A stretch of 24,100 nucleotides of DNA from Saccoglossus kowalevskii (GCF_000003605.2 NW_003109081.1:414588-438687), one strand, 5' to 3'; counted from the first letter of the stretch, positions 12,094 through 22,884 are shown. Numbers and translations are program-made. The notes: a model not told the origin generated them from the sequence alone.

Positions 12094-12190
12094 ATATGAT
12101 ACAGCAACTCTGATTGGTGGCGCCAGCTTTTTTGGCACGCCCAATCAAATGATTCAATTTAGCTGCAGTGAAATACGGCCTTTCCTAACA

Positions 12191-12720
12191 CGACTGGCAA
12201 AGTCGGGACTAGAAATAATTAATTGTTCTTTTATTCCTTTCAGCGTGATTGTGAAAACTAACCTTACCGCTAACTTGAAAGAAGTCCCAACTGGACGCAT
12301 TTGCGGGCATTTGACTGCTATTAATTATTCATGATTTTACTGATTATTCATGAGTGGGTGTGTGAAAGTAAACGTGACCTTTTCTAAGTGCAAAGGCGAT
12401 ACTTTCATTCATTAAATGTCCAATGTATATAAGTAGTCTTTCAAAAGCACCGGGACCTCAGACGTGAAAGGTCACGACCATAGATACGATAAGAGATGAC
12501 GTATACAGCTGTACTTTGATTCGTTGTCAATGCTAGTCAACATCTTTTAATTAGCATAATCAGCGGAGAGATTCCTCTCCGGTTATCACTCCAACGCAGG
12601 GGGTCGCCTGCAGATGCGTCCAGTCGGGATTTCTTTCGCGATCACGTTAAGAAGGCTAAATTGACAATTAATTATATTTTGTTTTGTAAAACAAATAAGA
12701 AGTTTCAACTTTGCCAGTCT
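12191..12720. repeat. Imperfect long inverted repeat, arms ~120 bp, spacer ~290 bp
   Basis: The + strand at 12191-12310 matches the minus strand at 12720-12601 in patches: GACTGGCAAAGT, TTAATTGT, CGTGATYGYGAAA, and best GAARTCCCRACTGGACGCAT followed by YTGCRGGC. The + copy has about 24 extra bases after GTGAAA. Read in the same frame, the two arms give KEVPTGRIC and KEIPTGRIC. They are best explained as two diverged copies of one repeat family inserted in opposite orientation. Confidence 0.6.
12551..12581 (-). mobile_element. Candidate Helitron 3' terminus
   Basis: On the minus strand a GC-rich hairpin (CGGAGAG, loop GAAT, CTCTCCG; 12581-12564) is followed by 9 nt, then CTAA (12554-12551), then T. 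This is the Helitron 3' signature: a short palindrome about 10 nt before CTRR, with insertion next to T. The element body would lie at higher coordinates and include the minus arm of the inverted repeat. No 5' TC end or Rep/Hel coding was found, so it would be non-autonomous or truncated. Confidence 0.4.
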
Positions 12721-12982
12721 AGGACTCACGGGACGGTTATGAATGGTCGGCTTCAGCGAAACTGTGCGATGCATGTTTATGTGCTTTGCCTTTTTTATGT
12801 TTGTCTCGAAAACACGTTTGTCCTTAGATCTGCTCGAGTTGATTGACATGTCGGAAATGGCATATTGAAATTAAAAGTTATGAATATAATAGTAAATCTT
12901 TCAAATGAGCTCAGATACAATAATGTTTGGGCGCTTAGTTCGCGCACACTACATTAGCCCCTGCTATAGATCCCGACTGGGT

Positions 12983-13085
12983 CTTAATACCGGACTAGAC
13001 TTAACCCGTACTTAACGTACCTTAGCCCATAGTAAGCGTCCATACACGCATTCTTAGCACGGGTGTTTGACTTCTTAGCCCGTGC
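12983..13085. repeat. Patch of short CTTA(A/G)CCC-like repeats with a hairpin
   Basis: Six variants of CTTA(A/G)CCC start at 12983, 13000, 13011, 13021, 13053 and 13074. The last two carry GCACGGG (13057-13063) and its exact complement CCCGTGC (13079-13085), a 7-bp stem with a 15-nt loop. Similar sequences flank the patch in inverted order (TTCGCGCACA near 12939, TGTGCGAA near 13094), so this may be a small fold-back element. Confidence 0.4.
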
Positions 13086-13099
13086 CAAGGAGCTGTGCG

Positions 13100-14214
13100 A
13101 AAACTTAATTATTTTTAAGGAATATTGTCGCTAATAGAGGGTATTTCGAAGTACCCATAACGCAATAGACGACTTGTAGATTTTTACTCGGCATGTGATG
13201 TTATAAGTGACAAATATGATTGGTTGTGGTGTCTGGGTACGTGTACATTTTTACACGCGTTTTATAAGTTTCGTTTGACGGTGTTGTTATGATCACAATG
13301 GCACAGACTATAAAATGGATAATATATATGCTCTTCTATTTTGTATTCTTTGTTTGTTCAACCATAACTAACGACAGCATAACGTCAATAGTGTACGTAG
13401 TCTGCTTTTGAGTGTGACACCGATAAGTTTAAACCACGGTTTCATCGAGAGTTGTAAACTTTGTTCTAAAAAAGCTAGAGTAATAACGGAGACTATCGAC
13501 GCTGAAAAAATAACCGTCTGTTTTGTGAGATCTATATACATTTAAGCTCATTATTCCCTCCGGGCCAGTTTATTCTCTAAATACGTCTTGTACCCTAGAC
13601 CTTTATAAGGTATATGCTTGTACCAAGTTCATCTATGAAAGATAAAGTCAAAATCACACAACATGACCAGTCACAGATCCTTGTAAAATAATATTCTATC
13701 CCAATAACAAGTTCCCATGATTCTACCAGGGTACTAACAACATATTTCACACACAGTGCGTATTTAAAAGTCAGTTTGTCATGAATTGACAGGAAACAAA
13801 ATGGCCAATTAAAAAAAGCCAAAACTACGATCATGGCTCAGCCCAGTCCACAGCGGTATTGTCTGTCTGTGGCTTATGCTGTCAAATTAAACCGACGAAT
13901 ACAATTATTTAACTGGTAAGCAAATATATACCTATATTATCCGTTTATGAATTGTTGTTATGTGAGGCGCATTTCGTCTTCTTTTTAGCAATCGGCTTAT
14001 CTGTCTCGTAAAGATTTGACCAAGTTTTTCTTTTTCTTCTTATTTTGTTTGTGTTTTTCGGTTAAACAGTGGGATTCGATCGTGTTACTTAGGTTCATAC
14101 TCACTCAATAAGTCTCTCATTCTTCGTTGGTCAATTCTTAACGAACGGAAACATAATTTTCACGACTATCGAAAGCAAGTATTGATGTAAATGCACATAA
14201 TGAGATAACTATAT
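13100..14214. other. Intergenic stretch beyond the GH9 3' end
   Basis: No coding signal recognised. The longest open frame (79 codons, minus, 13595-13834) lacks motifs and is AT-driven. No RNA gene seen. Confidence 0.5.
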
Positions 14215-14220
14215 TTTATT
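14215..14220 (-). terminator. Candidate polyadenylation signal of the GH9 gene
   Basis: AATAAA reads on the minus strand at 14220-14215, about 450 nt after the GH9 stop codon. It was the first canonical hexamer I found downstream of the stop. This would give a 3' untranslated region of about 0.45-0.5 kb. A single hexamer in AT-rich DNA is weak evidence. Confidence 0.35.
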
Positions 14221-14615
14221 CAATCTATTGCTACATGAATGAATATGAAGTAATTCAGAATTTAACACTAAAACCATGATATGAATATCGGAACACATTT
14301 GAACGCGACTGTCGTAGATTGTCGTTTTTATACTATAATCCCTCCCAGTACCATACTGTGCACACCTAAAATGAAAAATATACAAGATTTAAAAGTGGCG
14401 AGAGTGCAAAAATGAATCCACCTGAGATGTAGTGAAAACTTTCACAATGATAATTTTGATTGTCAGAATGTATTTTTTAACACCAAAATATATACCCTTT
14501 CAGATACTAGACGGAAGTGGATAGGGTTAATTGCAACACGTTATGGACAACGCGGTGTGTACGCAGCAGCGCGCATATAGGACATAAATATTGTTTTTTT
14601 GTTTTTTTCAGAATC

Positions 14616-14682
14616 CAGTTTAGCACTAACTCAATGATACGTGCTAAACTGCCATACAGAGTACGTTATAGCGTCATTGAGT
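14616..14682 (-). other. Hairpin-forming segment at the GH9 stop codon and early 3' UTR
   Basis: Bases 14616-14626 (CAGTTTAGCAC) are exactly complementary to 14641-14651, giving an 11-bp stem with a 14-nt loop. Part of that loop (14629-14637) is in turn complementary over 9 bp to 14674-14682, which holds the last two codons and the stop. The two pairings interlock. The 2-nt connector is too short for both full stems to coexist, so they would be alternatives. Any function is unknown. Confidence 0.4.
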
Positions 14683-17600
14683 AGGTTTACCTGCTACAAG
14701 AGTCTGAAAACCAGCGTTGTAGTCACATGCCACCTCGTTCCTGACATAATCTGCGCGGTTGTCGAACCACACATCGTTACAATCTGGACCACCTACCATA
14801 GCTCCACGCAGTACGTGATGATTCGGACCTTCGTAGTTGAAGCTGTTTGTGTTGGTGCATTCTTCGGTGATATTCGGACAGGAACTGTAAACACATTTGC
14901 TCAAAAGCTATGATTAACTGCAGGACTGTTTATGTATTCAGTCGCAATAGAAACAGTAGAGATAATTATTATTTAATAAATATGCAAATAAGATAAATGT
15001 GATATAACAGAGTTACCTGGCTCTGTGGTGAGGCTCTACTGGTGGGTTCTCTCCAACACCTACCACATAACTATGTCCACTGGATCCAAGAATATAGTCG
15101 AGTTGCGTTAAGGCGAAAGTTGTATAGGCGGCAGCTCGGACGTCATAATGGGCGCCTAGAATCGCTAGTGCAGCAGTGTTAGCTGAAATGTTGTACACAA
15201 ACTTTATTTTCATCAATTAACTTGTGATATAACGTGGAATAAGCATGGTATTGTGCACAGTGCCGGCCAAAATGCTAAACGTTTGGAGTGAATTGCAGAC
15301 AGAGTTGTAATGTTTGAGGGCGCTATTCCGGAAAGAATATTGAATGGTGGCGGTCGTCGCGCAGAAAATTGGAGCGCGCCAACAAACTTTTAAAGAGTCG
15401 GTATTTACTGCTCATCTTGAACACACCAACACTCGCATTTACTGACTGCGCGCATTGATTCACCACAACTTTTGACTGCCGCCCTTTAACAAAATCCAAG
15501 AATGAAAGCCATGAAATCTAACTTGCAAGATTGTATTAGATACAAAACTAGAACCATCACATGATGACAATAGAAGGGGATTAAACCTAAATTGTTTATT
15601 CACTAGGGACAATTTGAAGTATTTAAACAAAGTACCATTCTGGAGATTGACTGCCAGATTACCAACAGAATATAGTCGCGGCGATCCGCGTGGACTACGT
15701 TTAAAACTGATTTTTAAACCATACAGTGTGACAACATACGTACCTGCCCATCGAAGAGAACCCCACTGATCCCGACAAACAAGACCAAGAGGTGTATATG
15801 GTACACTGGCCTCGGGCAGCCAACCATTAATGTAGGTCTTAAAATAACCTCGGTAGGACTTTGAAAGCTCGTCATTGGTGGAAAGTACCGACAACAGCAG
15901 CTAGAAAGTTGTAGAAGTTTTTAAGTACAATATTATTATTATTTTCACTATCATTATCAAAATTAACACGTTAACATGAACGAGTAATCGACGTAAATTG
16001 ACATTAATGTGATGTTGAAAGTTTTACCCGAGTAGATTATCGAATACGCCATTTTGCTTGTTCCCATGTGTAGCTAGTCGTCACGTGTTATAATAATTAA
16101 GATAATCATCCTATCAGTTATTTTATTTTATAACACCCTGACTTATCACATGCTCGATTTCACTTTTCTTCATATGACAGGATATGACGCGCGCACCAGA
16201 AACTTACAAAACTATTATATTGCTAAATAGAGTAATAACCTTGAGCGGTTCCCTCTTGTCGTTCCAGCCAGCTGCATATGACTTGACACTGAGTGACTTC
16301 GTAGCGAACAACGTTTCTGCCTCCGCTTGGTACCAGACGTTACCAGATGCCCAATATATCCAAATAGCGGCCCATGCCATCTCGTCCCAGTAGTTCGTCG
16401 ACCTGTAGTGATGACGGAAGGACAGTTATTAAGACTTAGTAACGTTCCTTCATTCCCAGAAGCTACTGAATTTAATGGATATATACATAGTATAGATATA
16501 GTTTATAAAATAACTCACACGTAGAATGTTTGCTGTGGGTATGTACCAAGGTGGCTTTCAGCAAAACTGTACAGAGACTGTGCAGTTGCCAGGCACTGTG
16601 CCGAGTAAGTTGGGTCTAAGAAAGAACACTCAATAATTAATTTATTCTAATAATGACGTTGACACTGAATCTAAAAGTTATGTGTAGTATTGAATTCCAA
16701 TGCACTTAGGATAATAACAGTGCATATACAAATTGAAGATTATTCATCTTTGATCGAACAATTAATTTCCAATTACAATCATATTTGCATATTAAATATA
16801 AGCAAGTATACCTAGGATAGACGTATGCAATCTTCGAAACCATATACATTTGTACAGTGATATACGACGAAGATCTCACGAGAAACAAACTCACGCGCCT
16901 TGCGAACTTTTGAAAGTGATCCCTTTTTATGTGCGCCAATCGAAGTAGTTTTTAACTAATAAAGTAGGTGCTTGATAATGTTCGATTGCGTAAACGTAAA
17001 TGAGCGAACCGAAAACCAAAATTAGCAACGTCACTATGAAGAAGTTTGATATGAGCACGAACCAGTTCTTTCACAGATTCCCACATATATGTGTTTCTTT
17101 TGCGATTTCGTAATCATCTCACAATTCGCGTGACTTCTTCAATTCGCGTGTGATTTTCATTGCATATCACATTTTTGCATACCCCCCAACTTCTTAATTC
17201 TTAGTATAATACATACGATATTAGATAAAATTATCTGTATTATTTTTCCTGTATCACAATTTCTTTTCATTTATTATACGAAATATTCCAATGGATCAAT
17301 GATACAAGGTGCACTAATTAGTGCAACACAAACACATATATAGTTAGGTTCGAAAGAGCACACTCTTACCATAGTCGGCAAAAACTTTAGCACATCCAGC
17401 CAAGGCAGCTGCTGTTTCACCTGCAACATCAGAACCAGTTTCTCCTTCCCCTATCGCATACGCTGGTCGCAACATCGAAATGTTTTCTGGTCGGTCCCAC
17501 ACACTGTGGTCAATACCAGGGTCACCAACCTGTAATGACGTGGACATAACATGTAGCAAGTATGTTTAATTCGTCATGTGAGTGTGTGGGTGTTAGGAAT

Positions 17601-20446
17601 GATAATCCAGGATAATGGCAAAAATACTAATAATTTAGAAATGAGTTGTTGGACCGTCAATCAACTGAAACCAAAGCATTATTAACTGAGTCCGATTATT
17701 ACTGTCATGAAAACTAGAAAACACTTTCAGATAATGAATCGGACGTTCCTGTTTTGCTAGGTTTTACAATAACAACACGAACGAGAAGCCTTTATTAACT
17801 AACCTACACTTTTAAGCAAATCGTCAATTTGTTGCTTAATGTTTGTAATGCTGTCTACGTTATATTGTAGATTTGAATACCATCCTCAACGCGCCACGTC
17901 GTCTACACTGAACATAATAATGAAGACAACGTCAAATCACACAACAAAAATAACTTGCTGTAACAGTTCATCTTAGCACACAGTGACAGTAACAACGTGT
18001 AGTCTCGTTATTCACTTCACAAAGTGCAGGTAATCGTAAACTAAACAGCCTCCGTTTCGGGTATTTGTGTTATCGTGTTTTAATAGACATTTTATAGCTT
18101 ACCTGGTGGTAATACAAGTCAGGATTGGGGTGACACTTAATGAAATAGTCACAATTCCATTTCAAAATCTCTCTGATTGTGTTCGCTTCTCCTGTATCAT
18201 TATACGCAGCTTCGAATTCGATGTAACCCCATGCCAACATAGTTGTAGTCCAGGCCATAGGAAGGTTAAACTTGACGTGATCACCGGCTAGATAAGAACG
18301 TATGTTATACTGACGTTTCTTTAATTTCTTAAACACCTTTTGATTTTAGGTTTACCTATTATATAATGGTGATGGGTTGATTTTATTTGCTCTTGCTTCC
18401 ACCGAATTTTTCGAGACGGTAAATTCTCTAGCAGTTATTTGTGCATTTAAATAGATTTGGGGCATATTTCATCTCGACTTTCAAAAGTACACAGTTTGGT
18501 CCGACGCCGTGCGCAATTCATATTGTATACTTAAAGCGCGGTGGTCGTCGCACAGCGCGTGTTCTAATTTCATGTAAATAAACAATGTATTTTACACGCG
18601 TTGTATACGTCGCTGTGAGTCCCATATCGAGCAGGACGCGGCACAACGACTGCCGCCCTTTAAGGAATATGCCATCGCCCGGCCATGTGTATTTGGAGAT
18701 GTCTCATGAAAGCACAACGATGTCGTATTAACCGGACGAGCATAGCTGCTACGTCACGGAACATTCAATGTTAGTCGGAATCGCACCGATACACCGTACT
18801 TTTCAACTAACAGAAGTTTGTCAACTGACTGAGAAAACTCAAACAAACTATATAAAGAATATTGCTGACACATTTATACCACCACCATGATCAGATTATG
18901 CCAACATTAAACCATAATATGGATTGGAGCACGTTTGAAGGCGTTTCTCTTGGCTTGACAGGCACTCTTGCAAAAGTCGACAAAACAGCACAAACTCAAC
19001 CACTGCGCAAAATCTTAGTAGTTACATGGCCAGACAATGCATGGTTTATTTATATGCCCATCATAACAATATAATTGTGATGTACTTATTAACAAAAAAA
19101 AACGAAAAAAAAAAAAAAAAAAAAAACGTCCAAAACAGTGAAATCTAAGAAAGAGCCCTTAAACCAGTTTAGATGCACCGAGCTGATACACCCACGTAGT
19201 TTTGATCTAATCGTACGCTCGACGAAATCGTACAGGCATGCACCTAGAAATTGTAACGCGTCTACAATTTTGTGAGGATTGCGGGAGTGCGCCTGTCGTT
19301 CTTTTCTTTATTATGAAATCCGAGTTTTACTTTTTACCTTGTCTATATAAATCAAAATAATGTAACATCAACAATTTGATATTTCATTTCCTTTAAATTA
19401 AATTTTGTATTCAACTCGTTTCTCGAATGTTGGTGGTTTAGTATAAATATTACCTATGCATTGTTCGGGCATAAATAAGAACGCCGAACCCATAATGCAT
19501 GAATTTGACCAATCACAGCGACGTTTTTAACATGTTGAAATAGTGATATAATATAATCATATATTTATTTACCTCTGTCATTGGTTAGATGACTCAACAT
19601 GATAACAGGATGGTGTGCCTGAGCCGAGACGTGAAGTATGCTATTTATCCTCCTCGCAAATTGACAAAAACTGTTTGCATATATATGGATTTTTTTATGA
19701 GCATATAAAAACATGGCAATTCACTTGTGCTTATGGAAATGAAATAATCAGAACACCAATGCCTGAAGCTCTTGTGAAGTCTGAAGCCCGGCTATAGGTA
19801 TATCTTGATATACACATCTTGTGTACCTCTACGTATTGTTACACACTTCATCTGTGTCAGAAATTGTACTTACCGTCATACATGCCACCACTCAAATCTT
19901 CGCCAAAGTTGCCGCTATCACTCTGTGCACTGTCCGGTTTTCGCCAATAGACACGATCGTTTTCAGGTATATTCCCAGAGAGTTGAGCTTCATAAAATTG
20001 TACAGAGGCCTTTAGGGCATCTCCGTAGTCATACCCTATGAGAGTGGAATAAACCATGAGTCCTACCTGTGTGAATTCTTTTATTGAGAGTTTTAGCCAT
20101 ACACGTACATTTCTAGTATAAGAGCGCTTTCAATACACAGTGACAAATTAATGATGTTGAAATAGAGTTAATATGGCATGTTCATATCCTATATATAATC
20201 ATACAACTCGCTAAATATATATGTATGTGAAATGTATATCAATCTAAATATGTTCATTTTATGGTACTAACCTACTTGACGTTTTGACATACGAACCGCT
20301 TTTCCAAAATCATAACTGTCTTCATCTGCAATATCTGGCCAGGGATCATCAATGGGCAGAATCGGAGCCGGCTGTTCATATACCATACTCGCTGTGTGCG
20401 CCACGAGGGCGAATAGCAGAAGCAAGGAACATTGTTGGCGGAGCAT
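14674..20446 (-). CDS. Secreted GH9 endo-beta-1,4-glucanase (cellulase), nine exons, complete
   Basis: Hydrolyses internal beta-1,4 bonds of cellulose-like glucans, presumably as a secreted digestive enzyme. Minus-strand exons: 20446-20272, 20035-19874, 18287-18103, 17529-17370, 16615-16519, 16402-16240, 15900-15744, 15182-15017 and 14884-14674. All introns are GT-AG, and the exons total 1476 nt (491 residues plus stop). Residues 1-20 form a signal peptide, 21-56 an acidic stretch ending KR, and 59-491 the catalytic domain, a normal length for a single-domain animal GH9 without a cellulose-binding module. Family motifs are intact: GGMYDAGDHVKF with D112 and D115 (A113 is split by intron 2), [12 protein letters not shown], the [13 protein letters not shown] signature (H418, R420), GGPDCND, and [15 protein letters not shown] with catalytic acid E472. 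The start at 20446 is chosen because it opens the signal peptide and lies 55 nt below a TATA-like box; the in-frame ATG at 20608 lies above that box. Intron phases are 1,1,0,1,2,0,1,2. The family and the exon joins are near certain; substrate and tissue are inferred. Confidence 0.95.
15340..15489. mobile_element. TTAA-type miniature inverted-repeat element, copy A (GH9 intron 7)
   Basis: The left end reads TTGAATGGTGGCGGTCGTCG and the right end GACTGCCGCCCTTTAA. The ends are inverted repeats of each other, bounded by TTAA on the right and a decayed TTGA on the left. Inner inverted repeats CGCGCAG (15358-15364) and CTGCGCG (15446-15452) lie just inside. The TTAA site with AGG-type termini resembles piggyBac/Kolobok-class non-autonomous elements, especially T2-type MITEs with TTAAAGG ends. 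It has no coding capacity. Confidence 0.5.
18531..18663. mobile_element. TTAA-type miniature inverted-repeat element, copy B (GH9 intron 2)
   Basis: Bounded on both sides by intact TTAA (18531-18534 and 18660-18663). The left end AGCGCGGTGGTCGTCG and the right end CGACTGCCGCCCT are imperfect inverted repeats. The right terminus matches copy A exactly over GACTGCCGCCCTTTAA, and both left termini share GGTCGTCGC. The interiors of the two copies are largely dissimilar. Inner inverted repeat: CGCACAG (18549-18555) and CTGTGAG (18613-18619). Class assignment (Kolobok/T2-like) is inferred from the TTAA site and the AGGG-type end. Confidence 0.55.
19094..19126 (+). repeat. A-rich run in GH9 intron 2
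   Basis: Nine A, CG, then 22 A. It could be the tail of a retroposed element or simple slippage. No SINE promoter boxes or target duplication were found upstream. Confidence 0.7.
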
Positions 20447-20477
20447 ATTACGAATGGTACGCCTGAGATAGAACGAA

Positions 20478-20509
20478 TCTAGAACAGTCTCATCCCTAGG
20501 CTTTAAATA
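20478..20509 (-). promoter_or_regulatory. Candidate TATA-like box and transcription start of the GH9 gene
   Basis: On the minus strand TATTTAAAG occupies 20509-20501. A start site about 30 nt downstream would fall near 20478 and give a leader of roughly 32 nt without any upstream ATG before the start codon at 20446, which has A at -3. The position is inferred from core-promoter spacing only. The same TATTTAAA core occurs in the candidate promoter at 588. Confidence 0.45.
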
Positions 20510-20519
20510 CGATTTTGAG

Positions 20520-22884
20520 ACATTGGGATAAATTAACATAAGGTCACACGGTATGAGTTTTGTTTTGTGTGAAATTAAAAACGTACCAGGTAGCGTGTGA
20601 TGAGACACCAGCGAAAACGGCTTTCTCTGAACTTATTATGACGATCGTTGCAGGAGACTTAAATGATTGAAAAGGGGTTGAATTCGTGGTATTAATTTTA
20701 ATCCAGAGACATAGGTGATGTAATTAAAGGCACTTGTTAATACAAAAAAACTTCATATTTTTCAAAGTTAGTGTAGGATTTGCTGCACTGTCTATCACAC
20801 AAAACCGCTGCATGCCTCGATTATTGATACCGATTCAGACGAGTACGAACACATGCCTCTGTTGAGTTTGTTGAGGATACTTATGTTTCGTTGGCATGTT
20901 GTCGAATGATAGTTTAATTAATATGGCATGGGTTCTTTTATTATCTAATTTAATTGGAGAAACTTTAACCGAAAGATTTGATCGATCCATCGACAGTTTG
21001 CAACGTTCAAAGCATTTACTCGACATGTAAGCAACCCCGGTCGTTCGTTTTACTTATAGCGGAAGTTTGAGATGAATGCCTGATGTAATGGTATTCCTTG
21101 GTTTCAGTAAGCACATCTATAGACGGTTTGCTATGTACCCAACAAATAACAGAGGAACAAAGATTACCCCTTTGAGCGCCAGATATTTTTTCTCGCCCAA
21201 AATTCAGTGCAAATACTTACACATTTTGTAAAATTATATTTTATAAGCATTTGGGACCACGCATATCTAATGTTGCTTTTATGTTTTTATCAAAAGTTTG
21301 TTAATTGTTGTTCTCAACTATATATAATCATTTTGTAGATGGTACCAAAAATTAGTAAAATACCACAACAAATTACAACCTCAACAATCGCAGAAAATAC
21401 GTGTTTTAAAACTTGGAGGTATAGTGCTCAACATCTAATTACTTGTGATTACTACACGCAAATGGTCAATTATTTATACATTCAGATCACTTGGTGACTA
21501 ATAATTTCTGACTGCCTAAAATGCGGGTATATTTTCATCAGAACATTACAGGGATCAGTGTAGTTAGATCTACGCTTTAGTCGTACGCGCCACGGATGTT
21601 TACATAACAACCATTTGTAAACAATTTACAACTGAGCAATATTTCAATACGAAAAGTTAGAATAAACCCAGGGGTGGGCGTTACCGCAGTTAACAGCATC
21701 TTCCGCTTCGACTGCATGAGGGTGTTCGGGTCATAATGCTAATATTTAAACTACTGACCAAATTAACAACATATTTATTCTCACCAAACGTGGTCAACTG
21801 GACAACCTAAAATCACATTCAATTATACTGAAATGGTCAGTATTTGCAATGAACGGTACAACCAGCCTGCACATACACAAAATAATTCCGTAACCTGTAT
21901 GGGCTGTTGAAAAGTACAGCTGGTATAAAACGTGTTAACAATGTGCAGAGGTTGTGTAATATTCTAACACTACATTTGTATTTGATGACCGTGATCAGCA
22001 AAAATTTTGTGAATGTCGACTCTCAATGCCAATATCTGGCTTCCAGCCAAGGAAACACCATCAAAGTGTTAGAGAAAACCAACATCTTTTTATTATTGAC
22101 GATAATAATAAACTAAGGCGTTTTTTTTTTCAAATAACAACAACAACAATAATATCATATGAGAGCTTTGTAATTTGGATAAAGGTTATTGTACATCAAT
22201 ATTAACTCAACTTTAAATCAAGTGAGCGCACATATATCTAATTGTTAATTTTGTGTTGTGTGTATATCGCAAACTAATATGAAACATAATTAGTGTGTTT
22301 GTATATATCCACAGTAGACACGTTTTGAGTCATTTTGTCGTAATATATTCCGGACCATTCGCTATGGTAGCTGACTCCCAATCTACAAATCTGTGTGCAA
22401 GTGTCCAATCAAGCTGCTATGCACACTAGCGTACATTGCTCGGTATTTATACGAGTTCGAAATAATGGCATGGCATGACATGAAACACGACACGTATTGC
22501 ACACGCATAGTTTTTTAATAACGGTCACCTCCCATAGCGCTTGCAGCTTGCGTGATATCTCGTCATATAATCACCTCTACATTCAATATTTCACTGTTGT
22601 CATTTATTATTAACAGCGGAACACGTGTGCATACTAATTTATTGAGACTCCATAGTGTGGATTTCACACCTCTCAGTATGTATGTGTCACAATTTGTAAT
22701 TTTGTAGCTAGTGACAATTTAATGCTATACTGACTTTGTTTCCCAGATACCTAGTCCAATATTGTGCCTGTGTCTACTGTATATTTTATTTGTACATAAT
22801 GTATTTTATAACGTACCCTTGGAAATCAGGAGTTATGTCTATGATTAGACATTGCGTCATGGTGACTGTGTACGGTTTCTAGGC
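20520..22884. other. Upstream flank of GH9, no gene recognised
   Basis: AT-rich sequence with scattered frames below 70 codons. None shows a domain, signal peptide or convincing splice pair. It may hold distal control elements of the GH9 gene, but nothing specific can be pointed out. Confidence 0.5.

Larger units (their letters stand above)
15183..19873 (-). other. Larger GH9 introns (2, 3, 4, 6, 7)
   Basis: Introns over 300 bp: intron 2 at 18288-19873 (copy B element and A-run), intron 3 at 17530-18102, intron 4 at 16616-17369 (16-bp palindrome at 17310), intron 6 at 15901-16239 and intron 7 at 15183-15743 (copy A element). Donors include GTAAGT (intron 2), GTAAGC (3), GTAAGA (4) and GTGAGT (5). 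Intron 6 has a weak donor, GTTATT, which is the least certain junction of the model. No other gene was recognised inside them. Confidence 0.7.

Noticed and set aside
15460-15894. Long minus frame of 144 codons as an independent gene
   Set aside because: Only 15744-15900 is coding, as GH9 exon 7. The rest reads through a donor into the intron and part of the copy A element.
20267-20608. Upstream in-frame ATG at 20608 as the GH9 start
   Set aside because: It lies above the TATA-like box at 20509 and would bury the signal peptide. The ATG at 20446 gives a normal secretory N-terminus.
20728-20960. TTAAAGGCAC near 20728 as a third TTAA element
   Set aside because: No matching inverted end ending in CTTTAA with complementary sequence was found downstream.
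20896-21030. 44-codon + strand frame starting MLSNDSLINMAW
   Set aside because: It looks protein-like, but it is short, has no known motif or supporting promoter and is easily due to chance.
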